Positions 1 to 7,307 of a stretch of DNA of 10,580 bases are shown one piece after another (the first letter of the stretch is position 1; the number at the start of each line of letters is the position of its first letter). Made by a program: the position numbers and the translations under genes. The stretch covers positions 1 to 10,580 of the forward strand of contig JAGNOY010000043.1 in the NCBI GenBank assembly GCA_017989935.1. The letters are read 5' to 3'. Below the pieces are notes generated by a model that did no database searches, had not been told where the DNA came from, and worked only from the letters and a program-made list of their open reading frames with translations. Source of the DNA: Chitinophagaceae bacterium. Lineage in GTDB: Bacteria > Bacteroidota > Bacteroidia > Chitinophagales > Chitinophagaceae.

Positions 1-1453
1 CAGCTCTGCCAGGACCACCATGCACTAACAAAGGCAATGGAGAACCGTGACCTGTACTTTCTTTGGCACATTCTTGATTTAAAACTAAAATACGACCATG
101 CATCGTAGCGGCATTTAAAACATATTCACGAGCAATTGTTTTATCTGCAGTTGTAATACTCGAAACCAAAGAACCTTTACCTAATTTAGCTAAAGAAATG
201 GCCTCATCTAAATCATGATAAGGCATGATAGTTGAAACTGGACCAAAAGCTTCAATTTCATGGCAATCTAATTTTTCAAAAGGCTTATCATTATAAAAAA
301 TAATCGGTGACATAAAAGCCCCTTTATTTTTATCGGCTCCCACCACTTCAAATTGATCTAAACTACCAATAACGATCTCTTGAGATTTTGCCAATTGATT
401 CACTCTTTCTGTAACATCTACACGCTGAGCTAGTCCAGCCAAAGGTCCCATTCTAACGCCCTCTACAGAAGGATCACCTATAGTAGAAGAAAGAAGTCTT
501 TTACCAAGTGCAATTTTCACATCTTCTACTTTATCTTCTGGCACAATAATTCTACGAATCGCTGTACATTTTTGCCCAGCTTTAGTAGTTATTTCTCTTG
601 CTACTTCTTTAATAAATAAATCAAATTCTGGCATAGAAGTCGTTACATCTTTACCTAAAATAGTGCAGTTCAATGAATCTGCTTCCATCGTAAATGGCAC
701 AGCTTCACTGATAAGCCTTGGATGGGCTTTCAATTTTTTACCTGTTTCTGCACTCCCAGTAAAGGTGACTACATCTTGATTTTTTACAAAATCTAAGATA
801 CCTCTAGCACTACCACAAATTAATTGAAGAGCTCCTTCTGGTAAAATATTCGAAGCAATAATTTCCTTAAAAACAACTTCAGTCAGATAAGAAGTTAATG
901 TTGCAGGCTTCACAATAGCGGGCACACCAGCCATCAAATTCACACTGATTTTTTCTAACATTCCCCAAACCGGAAAATTAAACGCATTAATATGTATGGC
1001 AACCCCTTCTAAAGGCACCATAATATGATGACCGATAAAGGTATTTTGTTTAGATAATTTTGCAACTTGTCCTTCAACATAATAGCATTCATCTGGAAAC
1101 TGTCTGCGTAAACTTGCATTGGCAAATAAATTACCTATCCCACCTTCAATATCTACCCAAGAATCTGCTTTAGTAGCTCCAGTGTATGCACTCACTTTAT
1201 AAAATAATTCTTTCTTGGTTAGCAAATGCATGGCCAAAGCTTTAAGCATACGTCCTCTTTCTTGGAAAGTCATTCGTCTAAGATTCTTATTTCCTATTCG
1301 GCGTGCATAATTCATCATAGCTTCAAAATCCAATCCATCAGACCCTGTAGAATAAATTGGATCACCAGTGATGGCATTAAATAAGACCTCTGAAGAATTT
1401 TGAGAAGCGACCCAATGCCCTTCGGCGTAATTTTCAAGTTTGATTATCGACAT
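1..1453 (-). CDS. paaZ: Phenylacetate degradation bifunctional protein PaaZ, aldehyde dehydrogenase part (3' end off the window)
   Basis: PaaZ opens the oxepin-CoA ring in aerobic phenylacetate breakdown: a C-terminal MaoC-like hydratase hydrolyses the ring and an N-terminal NADP-dependent aldehyde dehydrogenase oxidises the resulting semialdehyde (family knowledge). I translated 484 residues from ATG at 1453 with no stop before the window edge. They match the PaaZ dehydrogenase half along their whole length: TGATKADSWVDIEGGIG near 91-107, HINAFNFPVWGMLEK near 154-168, the nucleotide-loop FTGSAETG at 231-238, catalytic Glu257 in FTMEADSLN, catalytic Cys296 in TKAGQKCTAIRR, and STGHGSPLP with VHGGPGRA near 467-484. 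Full PaaZ is about 680 residues, so the hydratase domain should lie beyond position 1. No signal peptide is seen, so it is cytosolic. The start lies 10 nt after the gldG stop with no terminator between, so it is probably co-transcribed with gldFG. The family call is very secure; the presence of the hydratase half is inferred. Confidence 0.95.
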   Translation of the reverse strand, partial: MSIIKLENYAEGHWVASQNSSEVLFNAITGDPIYSTGSDGLDFEAMMNYARRIGNKNLRRMTFQERGRMLKALAMHLLTKKELFYKVSAYTGATKADSWVDIEGGIGNLFANASLRRQFPDECYYVEGQVAKLSKQNTFIGHHIMVPLEGVAIHINAFNFPVWGMLEKISVNLMAGVPAIVKPATLTSYLTEVVFKEIIASNILPEGALQLICGSARGILDFVKNQDVVTFTGSAETGKKLKAHPRLISEAVPFTMEADSLNCTILGKDVTTSMPEFDLFIKEVAREITTKAGQKCTAIRRIIVPEDKVEDVKIALGKRLLSSTIGDPSVEGVRMGPLAGLAQRVDVTERVNQLAKSQEIVIGSLDQFEVVGADKNKGAFMSPIIFYNDKPFEKLDCHEIEAFGPVSTIMPYHDLDEAISLAKLGKGSLVSSITTADKTIAREYVLNAATMHGRILVLNQECAKESTGHGSPLPLLVHGGPGRA

Positions 1454-1463
1454 ACTATTATTT

Positions 1464-3182
1464 TTAATTTACTTTTCCTTCGTATTTTTTCTTCCTGAAG
1501 AATGAATAGCCACTTGCAAAAACCAACATGAGGCAAATTGGCAAGGCAATGTTTACTAATTGCCATTGAAGTCTTTGCGACTTAATTTTCGCCTTATCTA
1601 ATAAACGCAAAGGCAAATTTTTATTTCTAGCTTCCAACAAACCATAGTCATCGGTAAGGTACTCCATGCAATTCAACACAAAAGTTTTATTGGCAAATAA
1701 TTGTTCGGTATACTTATAATATCCGCATTCAAGTGGCCCTCTAGTTTTATTAAAATCATTGGTCATCACATTGGCATCAGAAACAATTATCATTTTATTG
1801 GAATTTTCACAAGTCGTTAAATAATCCTTTTTTAGAGAATCAGTATACACTTTTAAGAAAATGGGATCTACTCGATTTGCATACACCGAACTAAATTTCC
1901 CTTCAAGTAAAACAGCCACAGGAATATCCTTCTCCTTAAACATATCAGGTGTAGGTTTAAATTGTAAGGCTGCAAGACTAATCCTTACTGGTGCAGGTAC
2001 TCTTCTACTTCGGTTTGAGGTTGTAAGTAGAACAGTTTTCTTAATTGAAGGATCCCCAACTGTATCAATGGAATTAGCCATCATCAAAGCAACTGCATCC
2101 ATATTGTTCACTATTGGATGCTTTGACGTTGGAATACTAAATGGATAATACATCCAAGGTAGTAATCGAATATCTGGCTGGTCACCAATATTACCGACTG
2201 TTATAGGAATTGGATTAGCTTGCTGATAATCTTCAATCAAATCTGGATTAATTCTTGCTCCATACTTAAATAATAAATCATCCAAGTTTAAGGCATAGTC
2301 TAATGCCATTGTAGCATTACTATTTCTCAATGAATCAATTTCAATTCTTAATTGATCTACAAACCAAAGCATATGTCCGCCTTGCATCACATATTGATCA
2401 ATTTTAAATTTCTCTTTTTCATCAAAGGCAACTGAAGGTCCGCAAATAATTGCGGCACTATATAATTTTGAAATTTCAATGTTTCTGGTGAGATCCAAGG
2501 TATCTACATCATAATAGGTTTCTAATGAACTTAAGATATCAATTGTATTAATGCCAATAATTTCGCCATGCCCTACAATATATGCTATCTTCTTTTTGTC
2601 AGGTTCCATCATATGCTTAATTGCAGAAGCGAATTTGTATTCAAGCATTGATTCGGCATAATTGAGTTTCTCACTAGGGCTCATACTCAAATGATTTTCT
2701 AGTAGGCTGATTGGAATTTCCTTTTGGTTATACGAAATTTTTGCAGCGGGGAATATTATCTTCTCACTATATCCGTCATCTTCATCACGTTGAATTTGTA
2801 GATTGACTGGATTTATTCCTTTTTCCGCTAAAGTGGCAAATACCTTTTTCTTCTCCTCTTCAGTTTTACCTTCTAAGGGATTTACAAAAGTAAATCTCAC
2901 TTTATTTCCTCCGTACTCTTTAAATTCGTTTAAAACATCTCGTGTGGCTTCATTCAATTTTTGAAATCCAGCAGGAAAGCTACCTTCAAGATAAACTTCA
3001 ACAACAACTATATCCTTAAGATTTTTAAGTAATTTTTTTGTTGGTTCGCTTAAAGAAAATCTTTTTTCTGATGTTACATCAACTCGTTTATGCCAGGTTG
3101 AACTTAATATATTTAGCAATAACAAAATAACAAAAATAGCTACTAATGTTATCCATCCTTTTTTCTTCTGTTGTTGATTCAT
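1464..3182 (-). CDS. gldG: Gliding-motility ABC transporter auxiliary protein GldG
   Basis: GldG is the membrane-anchored, mostly periplasmic partner of the GldA-GldF ABC transporter, which is needed for gliding in some Bacteroidota (family knowledge); what it transports is unsettled. The 572 residues have the family layout. A lysine-rich start is followed by a membrane helix at about 10-29, then the RVDVTSEKRFSLS segment (33-45) typical of GldG/ABC-type auxiliary proteins. A long soluble region follows, with a GIFT-like fold segment around 190-290 (YIVGHGE, then AAIICGPSVAFDEKEKFKIDQY). A second helix at about 543-560 precedes a basic tail RKKKYEGKVN. Length is close to known GldG proteins. 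It begins 33 nt downstream of gldF, as in Flavobacterium, and ends 10 nt before paaZ. The ATPase gene gldA is not in the window; in Flavobacterium it is also unlinked. The gene is also found in non-gliding relatives, so motility is not proven. Confidence 0.9.
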   Translation of the reverse strand: MNQQQKKKGWITLVAIFVILLLLNILSSTWHKRVDVTSEKRFSLSEPTKKLLKNLKDIVVVEVYLEGSFPAGFQKLNEATRDVLNEFKEYGGNKVRFTFVNPLEGKTEEEKKKVFATLAEKGINPVNLQIQRDEDDGYSEKIIFPAAKISYNQKEIPISLLENHLSMSPSEKLNYAESMLEYKFASAIKHMMEPDKKKIAYIVGHGEIIGINTIDILSSLETYYDVDTLDLTRNIEISKLYSAAIICGPSVAFDEKEKFKIDQYVMQGGHMLWFVDQLRIEIDSLRNSNATMALDYALNLDDLLFKYGARINPDLIEDYQQANPIPITVGNIGDQPDIRLLPWMYYPFSIPTSKHPIVNNMDAVALMMANSIDTVGDPSIKKTVLLTTSNRSRRVPAPVRISLAALQFKPTPDMFKEKDIPVAVLLEGKFSSVYANRVDPIFLKVYTDSLKKDYLTTCENSNKMIIVSDANVMTNDFNKTRGPLECGYYKYTEQLFANKTFVLNCMEYLTDDYGLLEARNKNLPLRLLDKAKIKSQRLQWQLVNIALPICLMLVFASGYSFFRKKKYEGKVN

Positions 3183-3215
3183 AATTCTATGAGATTATCT
3201 CTTTGACAGGAAAAC

Positions 3216-3950
3216 TTAATTCCATTTTCTTTTCTTTAATGAAAACTGCGTTGCCATGATAAAAAATATGATCAAGCTGATAAAATAAATGATATCACGA
3301 GAATCAAGCAATCCTCTACTAATTGATTGGTAATGAAACTGCATACCAATTTCACTAATTATATAATCTAAACCACCCGAAAAAAAATCTAATTTACTCA
3401 TGGTTTCAAATCCAGAAAATAAAATAAAGTTTGCGAAAACTGAAAGTAGAAAGGCGATTACTTGATTATTAGTTAGAGATGAACAAAATAAACCTACGGC
3501 AGTAAAAGCAGCACTTAAAAAAAATAGTCCTAGGTATGATCCCAAAATTCCACCAGTATCTAAATTTCCAGCAATGATAGACAACCTTGAAATTGTAAAT
3601 ACATATAATAGTGTGGGTAAAATCGAAAAAAGCATTAATACAATAGACGCCCAAAATTTACCTAAAATTAATTGGGTTTCTTTGATAGGCAAAGTTGATA
3701 ATATCTCAATAGTTCCAGACTTAAATTCTTCAGCAAAGGATCTCATAGTTAATGCAGGTATTAAGAACATTAAAATCCAAGGAGAAAATAAGAAAAATTT
3801 ATCCAGGTTCGCGTAACCATAATCTAAAATATTCGAATCAGGTACAACCCACATGAAAAAACCACATACAACAAGAAACGCTATAATGGCAATATATCCT
3901 ACAAGGGAACTGAAAAATGCATTTAATTCTTTTCTTAAGATACTATACAT
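3216..3950 (-). CDS. gldF: Gliding-motility ABC transporter permease GldF
   Basis: GldF is the ABC-2 type membrane permease that works with ATPase GldA and partner GldG (family knowledge). The 244 residues from ATG 3950 give six hydrophobic segments at roughly 17-36, 53-69, 100-121, 134-157, 163-180 and 219-236, with a basic tail SLKKRKWN. The conserved cytoplasmic stretch RSFAEEFKSGTIEILSTLP at 70-88 is the signature of this permease group, seen between the second and third segments. The frame stays open upstream to a TTG at 3995, but those 15 extra residues are not hydrophobic or family-like, and a promoter-like TATTTTTG overlaps them (3967-3974). ATG 3950 giving MYSILRKELNAFFSSLVGYI matches the usual start and length (about 240). 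It is the first gene of a leftward gldF-gldG-paaZ cluster. Confidence 0.9.
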   Translation of the reverse strand: MYSILRKELNAFFSSLVGYIAIIAFLVVCGFFMWVVPDSNILDYGYANLDKFFLFSPWILMFLIPALTMRSFAEEFKSGTIEILSTLPIKETQLILGKFWASIVLMLFSILPTLLYVFTISRLSIIAGNLDTGGILGSYLGLFFLSAAFTAVGLFCSSLTNNQVIAFLLSVFANFILFSGFETMSKLDFFSGGLDYIISEIGMQFHYQSISRGLLDSRDIIYFISLIIFFIMATQFSLKKRKWN

Positions 3951-3966
3951 ATTGGTCTGAATGAAA

Positions 3967-3995
3967 CAAAAATAAGGAACTCTGCGAACATACAA
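3967..3995 (-). promoter_or_regulatory. Possible Bacteroidota-type promoter of gldF
   Basis: On the minus strand a TATTTTTG (3974-3967) fits the -7 consensus TAnnTTTG exactly, and a TTG (3995-3993) sits 18 nt before it as a possible -33 element. Transcription would start about 10 nt before ATG 3950. The region is very AT-rich, so chance matches are common. Confidence 0.4.
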
Positions 3996-4075
3996 CAGCT
4001 AAATTAATTTTGGATAAATAATTATTTCATAAGTATAAAAAATAAAAATAACCAAGTACTTTATTGAACAAATTC

Positions 4076-4083
4076 TAAATTTG
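4076..4083 (+). promoter_or_regulatory. Possible -7 element of the tRNA-Val gene
   Basis: TAAATTTG matches the Bacteroidota -7 consensus TAnnTTTG and ends 8 nt before the first base of the tRNA, which would give a very short 5' leader. No TTG/TTTG is found at the expected 19 nt spacing upstream, so the -33 element is missing or degenerate. Confidence 0.4.
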
Positions 4084-4091
4084 CCAAGTAT

Positions 4092-4165
4092 GGATGATTA
4101 GCTCAGATGGTTAGAGTGCTACGTTGACATCGTAGAGGTCGTTGGTTCGAATCCAATATCATCCA
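4092..4165 (+). tRNA. tRNA-Val, anticodon GAC
   Basis: The 74-base sequence folds into a full cloverleaf. The acceptor stem is GGATGAT with ATCATCC (perfect 7 bp) plus discriminator A. The D arm is GCTC/GAGT. The anticodon stem CTACG/CGTAG encloses the loop TTGACAT, which places GAC as the anticodon (reads GUC/GUU valine codons). The T arm is GTTGG/CCAAT around TTCGAAT. The 3' CCA is not encoded; the bases after the discriminator are CTT. It is the only plus-strand gene in the left half of the window and converges on phaC. Confidence 0.95.
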
Positions 4166-4173
4166 CTTGATAT

Positions 4174-4205
4174 AAAAAAATAACTGCCGTATTAAGGCAG
4201 TTATT
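4174..4205 (-). terminator. Rho-independent terminator of phaC
   Basis: A perfect 10-bp inverted repeat, AATAACTGCC (4179-4188) and GGCAGTTATT (4196-4205), encloses a 7-nt loop. Read on the minus strand the hairpin follows the phaC stop by 17 nt and is directly followed by seven T (complement of 4174-4180, overlapping the stem base). On the plus strand no T-run follows, so it serves phaC rather than the tRNA, although the hairpin may also slow read-through from the tRNA. Confidence 0.85.
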
Positions 4206-4222
4206 AAATAATTGAGGAGAAT

Positions 4223-5272
4223 CTATTTACTTCTATCGGTTACCCATTTTGCTACCTTAGGTCCTAATTCCTTTTGAGACCTAGCTCCGACAAAAACTCC
4301 AATATGACCACCTGGGAAGGCATATAATTCTTTGTCTTTTGAACCTATTTTATCATTGATAGCAATCGTTGATTCGTTAGGTATGATGTTATCATCTGTG
4401 GCATAAATATTTAAAAATGGCATAGTAATTTTCTTTAAATCCACAACTCGACCTCCCAATTCAAAAGTGCCTTTAATTAATTTATTGTCTCTAAATAAAT
4501 CCTTAATATACTTTCGATACATTTCTCCGGCTAAATCTGGGCAATCTGCTTTCCAGAACTCCATTCTTAAGAAGTTCATCAATTTAGCATCATCTCCAAG
4601 ATTATCAAGTACACCAAAATATTTAGATATATCAGCACTTGGCTTTAACATACCAAATCCAGCATTTAATAAATCAGCTGGTATAATTCCCAAAGAGTCT
4701 ACCATAGTATCCACATCAAGGTATTTGGTCCATTTATATAGCATACATTTATCAGTTGTAAAATCAAATGGGGCCACGTAAACAGTTAATGTATTCAATT
4801 TTTCAGGATAAAGTGCTGCATATATTGTAGAAAAAGTCCCACCTTGACAAATTCCCATCTTATTGATTTTTTGAATTCCATGTGTTTCTCTAATAAAATC
4901 TACAGCAGAATTCATGTAAACATCAATATAATCTTCCATAGTCAAATATCTATCTGACTTTGTTGGGTAACCCCAATCCATGATATAAACATCCAAGCCT
5001 TCATCAAGGAATTTCTTCATTAGTGATCTATCAGGTTGTAAATCCAACACATCTTGTCTGTTCATGATAGCGAATGAGACAAGAACTGGTATTTTACATT
5101 TAGCAGGGGTACCTCTATCGTACCTATAAAGCTTCACCTTATCCATTTGCCATACCAAAGTTTTAGGAGTTGTTCCTATTTCTACTTTGTCCATTTTTTG
5201 TAAAGTATCATAACCTTTTTGCAATTGCGTCATGGTATGACTTATCTCGTCGAGTAAACCAAAAGAATTCAT
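4223..5272 (-). CDS. phaC: Class III poly(3-hydroxyalkanoate) synthase, catalytic subunit PhaC
   Basis: PhaC polymerises (R)-3-hydroxyacyl-CoA into storage polyester at the granule surface; class III enzymes need a second subunit, PhaE (family knowledge). The 349 residues match the class III subunit (about 355 in Allochromatium) end to end. SPK-like TTPKTLVWQMDKVKLYRYDR lies near 34-53, DVYIMDWGYP at 94-103, the lipase-like box GICQGG at 140-145 with nucleophile Cys142, Asp294 in ATDDNIIP, and His323 in FPGGHIG, giving a complete Cys-Asp-His triad. Class I enzymes are about 590 residues, which rules them out. The residue after the catalytic Asp is Asn295 where His is usual. No phaE, phaA, phaB or phasin gene is adjacent: upstream is an unrelated OmpA-like gene with its own terminator, downstream a terminator and tRNA. 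It therefore appears monocistronic. No signal peptide is seen. Confidence 0.93.
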   Translation of the reverse strand: MNSFGLLDEISHTMTQLQKGYDTLQKMDKVEIGTTPKTLVWQMDKVKLYRYDRGTPAKCKIPVLVSFAIMNRQDVLDLQPDRSLMKKFLDEGLDVYIMDWGYPTKSDRYLTMEDYIDVYMNSAVDFIRETHGIQKINKMGICQGGTFSTIYAALYPEKLNTLTVYVAPFDFTTDKCMLYKWTKYLDVDTMVDSLGIIPADLLNAGFGMLKPSADISKYFGVLDNLGDDAKLMNFLRMEFWKADCPDLAGEMYRKYIKDLFRDNKLIKGTFELGGRVVDLKKITMPFLNIYATDDNIIPNESTIAINDKIGSKDKELYAFPGGHIGVFVGARSQKELGPKVAKWVTDRSK

Positions 5273-5330
5273 GTATATATTTTAGAATGCGAAGTTAAGT
5301 CATGAATATGAAACCTTAAAATAAAAACAA

Positions 5331-5360
5331 AAAGTCCCGAATAAATCCGGGACCTTTTTA
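5331..5360 (-). terminator. Rho-independent terminator of the downstream OmpA-like gene
   Basis: The inverted repeat GTCCCG (5334-5339) and CGGGAC (5348-5353) has an 8-nt loop. On the minus strand it follows the stop at 5379 and is followed by TTTTTGTTTTTATTTT. The plus-strand side also carries CTTTTTA, so it could act in both directions. It separates the OmpA-like gene from phaC. Confidence 0.85.
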
Positions 5361-5378
5361 TTTGTAAGGCAAAAAGTA

Positions 5379-7103
5379 CTAGTTTCTTCTCAAGTTAGGG
5401 AATGGAGGAGGTGTGTTTGAAGGACCTTCTTCACCTTGAGCTGCAGAACGATATTCAACTGCATTAGCATCACAACTTGTTCCATACTGGAATATAAATC
5501 TTTCACGATCAATTCCTTGCTTATCAACCATATAATTGATAACAGAATTTACACGATCCCATGAACGTTGTTGCTCTATTTTACTACCATTACCGCAACC
5601 TACGATAACAGCTTTACAGTTAGGATTTGATCTCATTGAACCAGCTAAACCAGTCAACTGAGACATTGCTGCAGCACTTAATTTAGAAGTACCTGCTGCG
5701 AAATTGATTGAACCATTAGAGATTGAGCTACATCCAACTGGAGGCGTAGTTCCACCTTTGCAACATTCAGGATCTGGACATTTACCAACTCCATCAGCAT
5801 CAACTGGTTGACACTCTGTAGGTGTAATTAATTGCTTATCCTTGTAATCAGCAACACCATCACCATCAGTATCAAATGGACAACCATGAGAATCTACAGA
5901 TACGCCACCTGGTGTGTTAGGACAACGATCGAAACAATCAGAAATACCATCACCATCAGAATCATTATCACATTTGCTTGGTCCACCACCTTTGTGTTTA
6001 ACTTCGTTGTAGCCATAATCCATAGGATTCATCCACCATAATGGATCAACAGATTTTCCACCTAAATGTACATTCAGACCAATAGACAAGTAATTGATAT
6101 TATCAACATCACGAGTCATTGCAGAAGTAACACCATAACCATTAGCTGAATGAGCCATTTCTTGCCATCTTTCACCATCTACTAAATCATCATTTGAAAA
6201 AGTCACTTTATCTTCAATTTGTAAAGATAATTTCTTTCCTAAACGAATTTGAGCACCTGCGCCTATTGTTGCAATAGCACGAAGAGTTCCAGTTTTATTC
6301 CAAATGTTTCTGTTATCATGCTTTTCGGCCTCCGTTTCATAGGTACCATCAAACAAATCCTTCAATCTATTATTCTTTTCTTTTCTATCTTCCCAAGCTG
6401 ATCCTCCAGTTAAACCATCGTCAATAGCGTCGAATTTATATCTTGCACCAGAAGCATCTAATGCATCAACCATCGTATGATATGTCAATACTCCAACTCC
6501 ACCTAATGCATAATAACTCACTTTATTTCTTGCACGGTGAAACTTAAGATTATTCAAAGCTGCAACAACTTGCAAAGATAATTCATTGGTTCTTGTCCAA
6601 TAGCTATGATAAACATTGTCTACTCTTGAACCGCTTGCTGTAGCATAACCGCCACCTACAGTCATATAAGGACTTGCATTGTGTCCCCAATAACCTTTAG
6701 TTGATTGGTGATTAAACCCTGAAGCTGATCCATGAATATATTGTAATCTTGTTGACAATACATAACCCCATGCTTTTCTTACGTGAATACCCCAACCAGT
6801 TGTTTTTAGTGGAGAAATTGCACTATTCACGAACAATGATTTTGATCTTACATCGCCAGAAACATTATATAACCCAGCGGTAATACCAATTTCCCATTGA
6901 TTTCTAGGTTTAGAAGGGAAATCGTATTGCCCTGCCATAAAATCTCTTTGTTGTGCCATCCTTTTTTCAGGAATTAATGAAGTATCAGAGAAATCGTATC
7001 CGCCTCCCTTATACATGCCAGAATTGCTTTCTTGAGCCATCAGCTCTGAAACGCTAAACAAGGTCATAAACCCTGCTAATAATAAGTACTTTTTGCTTGC
7101 CAT
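5379..7103 (-). CDS. Outer-membrane beta-barrel protein with TSP3 loops and OmpA-like C-terminal domain (downstream paralogue)
   Basis: The 574 residues form a secreted envelope protein. A signal peptide of about 23 residues has a probable cut at LMA/QES. A barrel-like domain lies at about 69-350, with alternating strands such as QWEIGITAGLYNVSGD and YLSIGLNVHLGGK. Two acidic TSP3-type calcium loops follow, DNDSDGDGISD (379-389) and DTDGDGVAD (411-419), with a weaker DADG at 435-438; flanking Cys residues may pair. An OmpA-like domain lies at about 463-555, and a proline-rich tail ends at 574. OmpA domains normally hold the barrel to peptidoglycan. Here the usual GxTD of that site reads GCGN (502-505), while the matching Arg is kept as R517. 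Its neighbour at 7308-9017 is a full-length paralogue. The gene has its own promoter and terminator. Regular use of a few codons suggests high expression (inference). Exact role unknown. Confidence 0.88.
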   Translation of the reverse strand: MASKKYLLLAGFMTLFSVSELMAQESNSGMYKGGGYDFSDTSLIPEKRMAQQRDFMAGQYDFPSKPRNQWEIGITAGLYNVSGDVRSKSLFVNSAISPLKTTGWGIHVRKAWGYVLSTRLQYIHGSASGFNHQSTKGYWGHNASPYMTVGGGYATASGSRVDNVYHSYWTRTNELSLQVVAALNNLKFHRARNKVSYYALGGVGVLTYHTMVDALDASGARYKFDAIDDGLTGGSAWEDRKEKNNRLKDLFDGTYETEAEKHDNRNIWNKTGTLRAIATIGAGAQIRLGKKLSLQIEDKVTFSNDDLVDGERWQEMAHSANGYGVTSAMTRDVDNINYLSIGLNVHLGGKSVDPLWWMNPMDYGYNEVKHKGGGPSKCDNDSDGDGISDCFDRCPNTPGGVSVDSHGCPFDTDGDGVADYKDKQLITPTECQPVDADGVGKCPDPECCKGGTTPPVGCSSISNGSINFAAGTSKLSAAAMSQLTGLAGSMRSNPNCKAVIVGCGNGSKIEQQRSWDRVNSVINYMVDKQGIDRERFIFQYGTSCDANAVEYRSAAQGEEGPSNTPPPFPNLRRN

Positions 7104-7149
7104 AAATGAATTTTTTAAAATTTAATTGATTTTAGTTCTGTATATCTCG

Positions 7150-7180
7150 CAAATATATAGCTAGAATTGATTTAATCAAA
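7150..7180 (-). promoter_or_regulatory. Bacteroidota-type promoter of the downstream OmpA-like gene
   Basis: On the minus strand TTTG (7180-7177) and TATATTTG (7157-7150) are separated by exactly 19 nt, matching the -33/-7 pattern TTTG-N19-TAnnTTTG of Bacteroidota housekeeping promoters. Initiation would fall near 7143, giving a 5' leader of about 40 nt before ATG 7103. This is the best promoter match in the window and shows that the gene need not depend on read-through from its paralogue. Confidence 0.75.
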
Positions 7181-7250
7181 ATATATGAGTTTTTTTTTAT
7201 AAACTTATCACAATTTAAATTCACATTTTACCCCCATCTTCTAGGGGATT

Positions 7251-7295
7251 AATCAAAAAAAAAGAGGCTGCCATTTGCAACCTCTTTTTTTGATT
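7251..7295 (-). terminator. Rho-independent terminator of the upstream OmpA-like gene
   Basis: On the minus strand, 12 nt after the stop at 7308, a long A-rich arm plus GAGG pairs with CCTC plus a T-rich arm. In plus-strand terms GAGG is 7264-7267 and CCTC is 7281-7284; an inner TGC/GCA pairing adds to the stem. The stem is flanked by nine A and seven T, so it can act in both directions. It separates the two paralogous genes. Confidence 0.85.
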
Positions 7296-7307
7296 ATGTC
7301 TAATAAA

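Noticed and set aside
1861..2148. Plus-strand open frame inside gldG (and similar ones inside gldF and phaC)
   Set aside because: The opposite strand encodes a clearly recognised protein over the same bases, and the antisense product has no family features.
3951..3995. A longer gldF starting at TTG 3995
   Set aside because: The extra 15 residues do not resemble GldF N-termini, and ATG 3950 gives the usual length and start; a promoter-like element overlaps the extension.
4092..4165. tRNA-Val as an integration site of a mobile element
   Set aside because: I find no second copy of the tRNA 3' end in the window and no integrase, transposase or phage gene next to it.
5290..5297. TAACTTCG as the -7 element of phaC
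   Set aside because: It deviates from TAnnTTTG in a key position, has no TTTG at 19 nt, and would leave a very short leader; too weak to annotate.
5850..5965. Tandem ACCATCACCATC-type repeats on the plus strand (also at 7781-7885)
   Set aside because: They are the reverse complement of codons for the DxDGDG calcium loops and are explained by the protein, not by a DNA repeat or CRISPR array.
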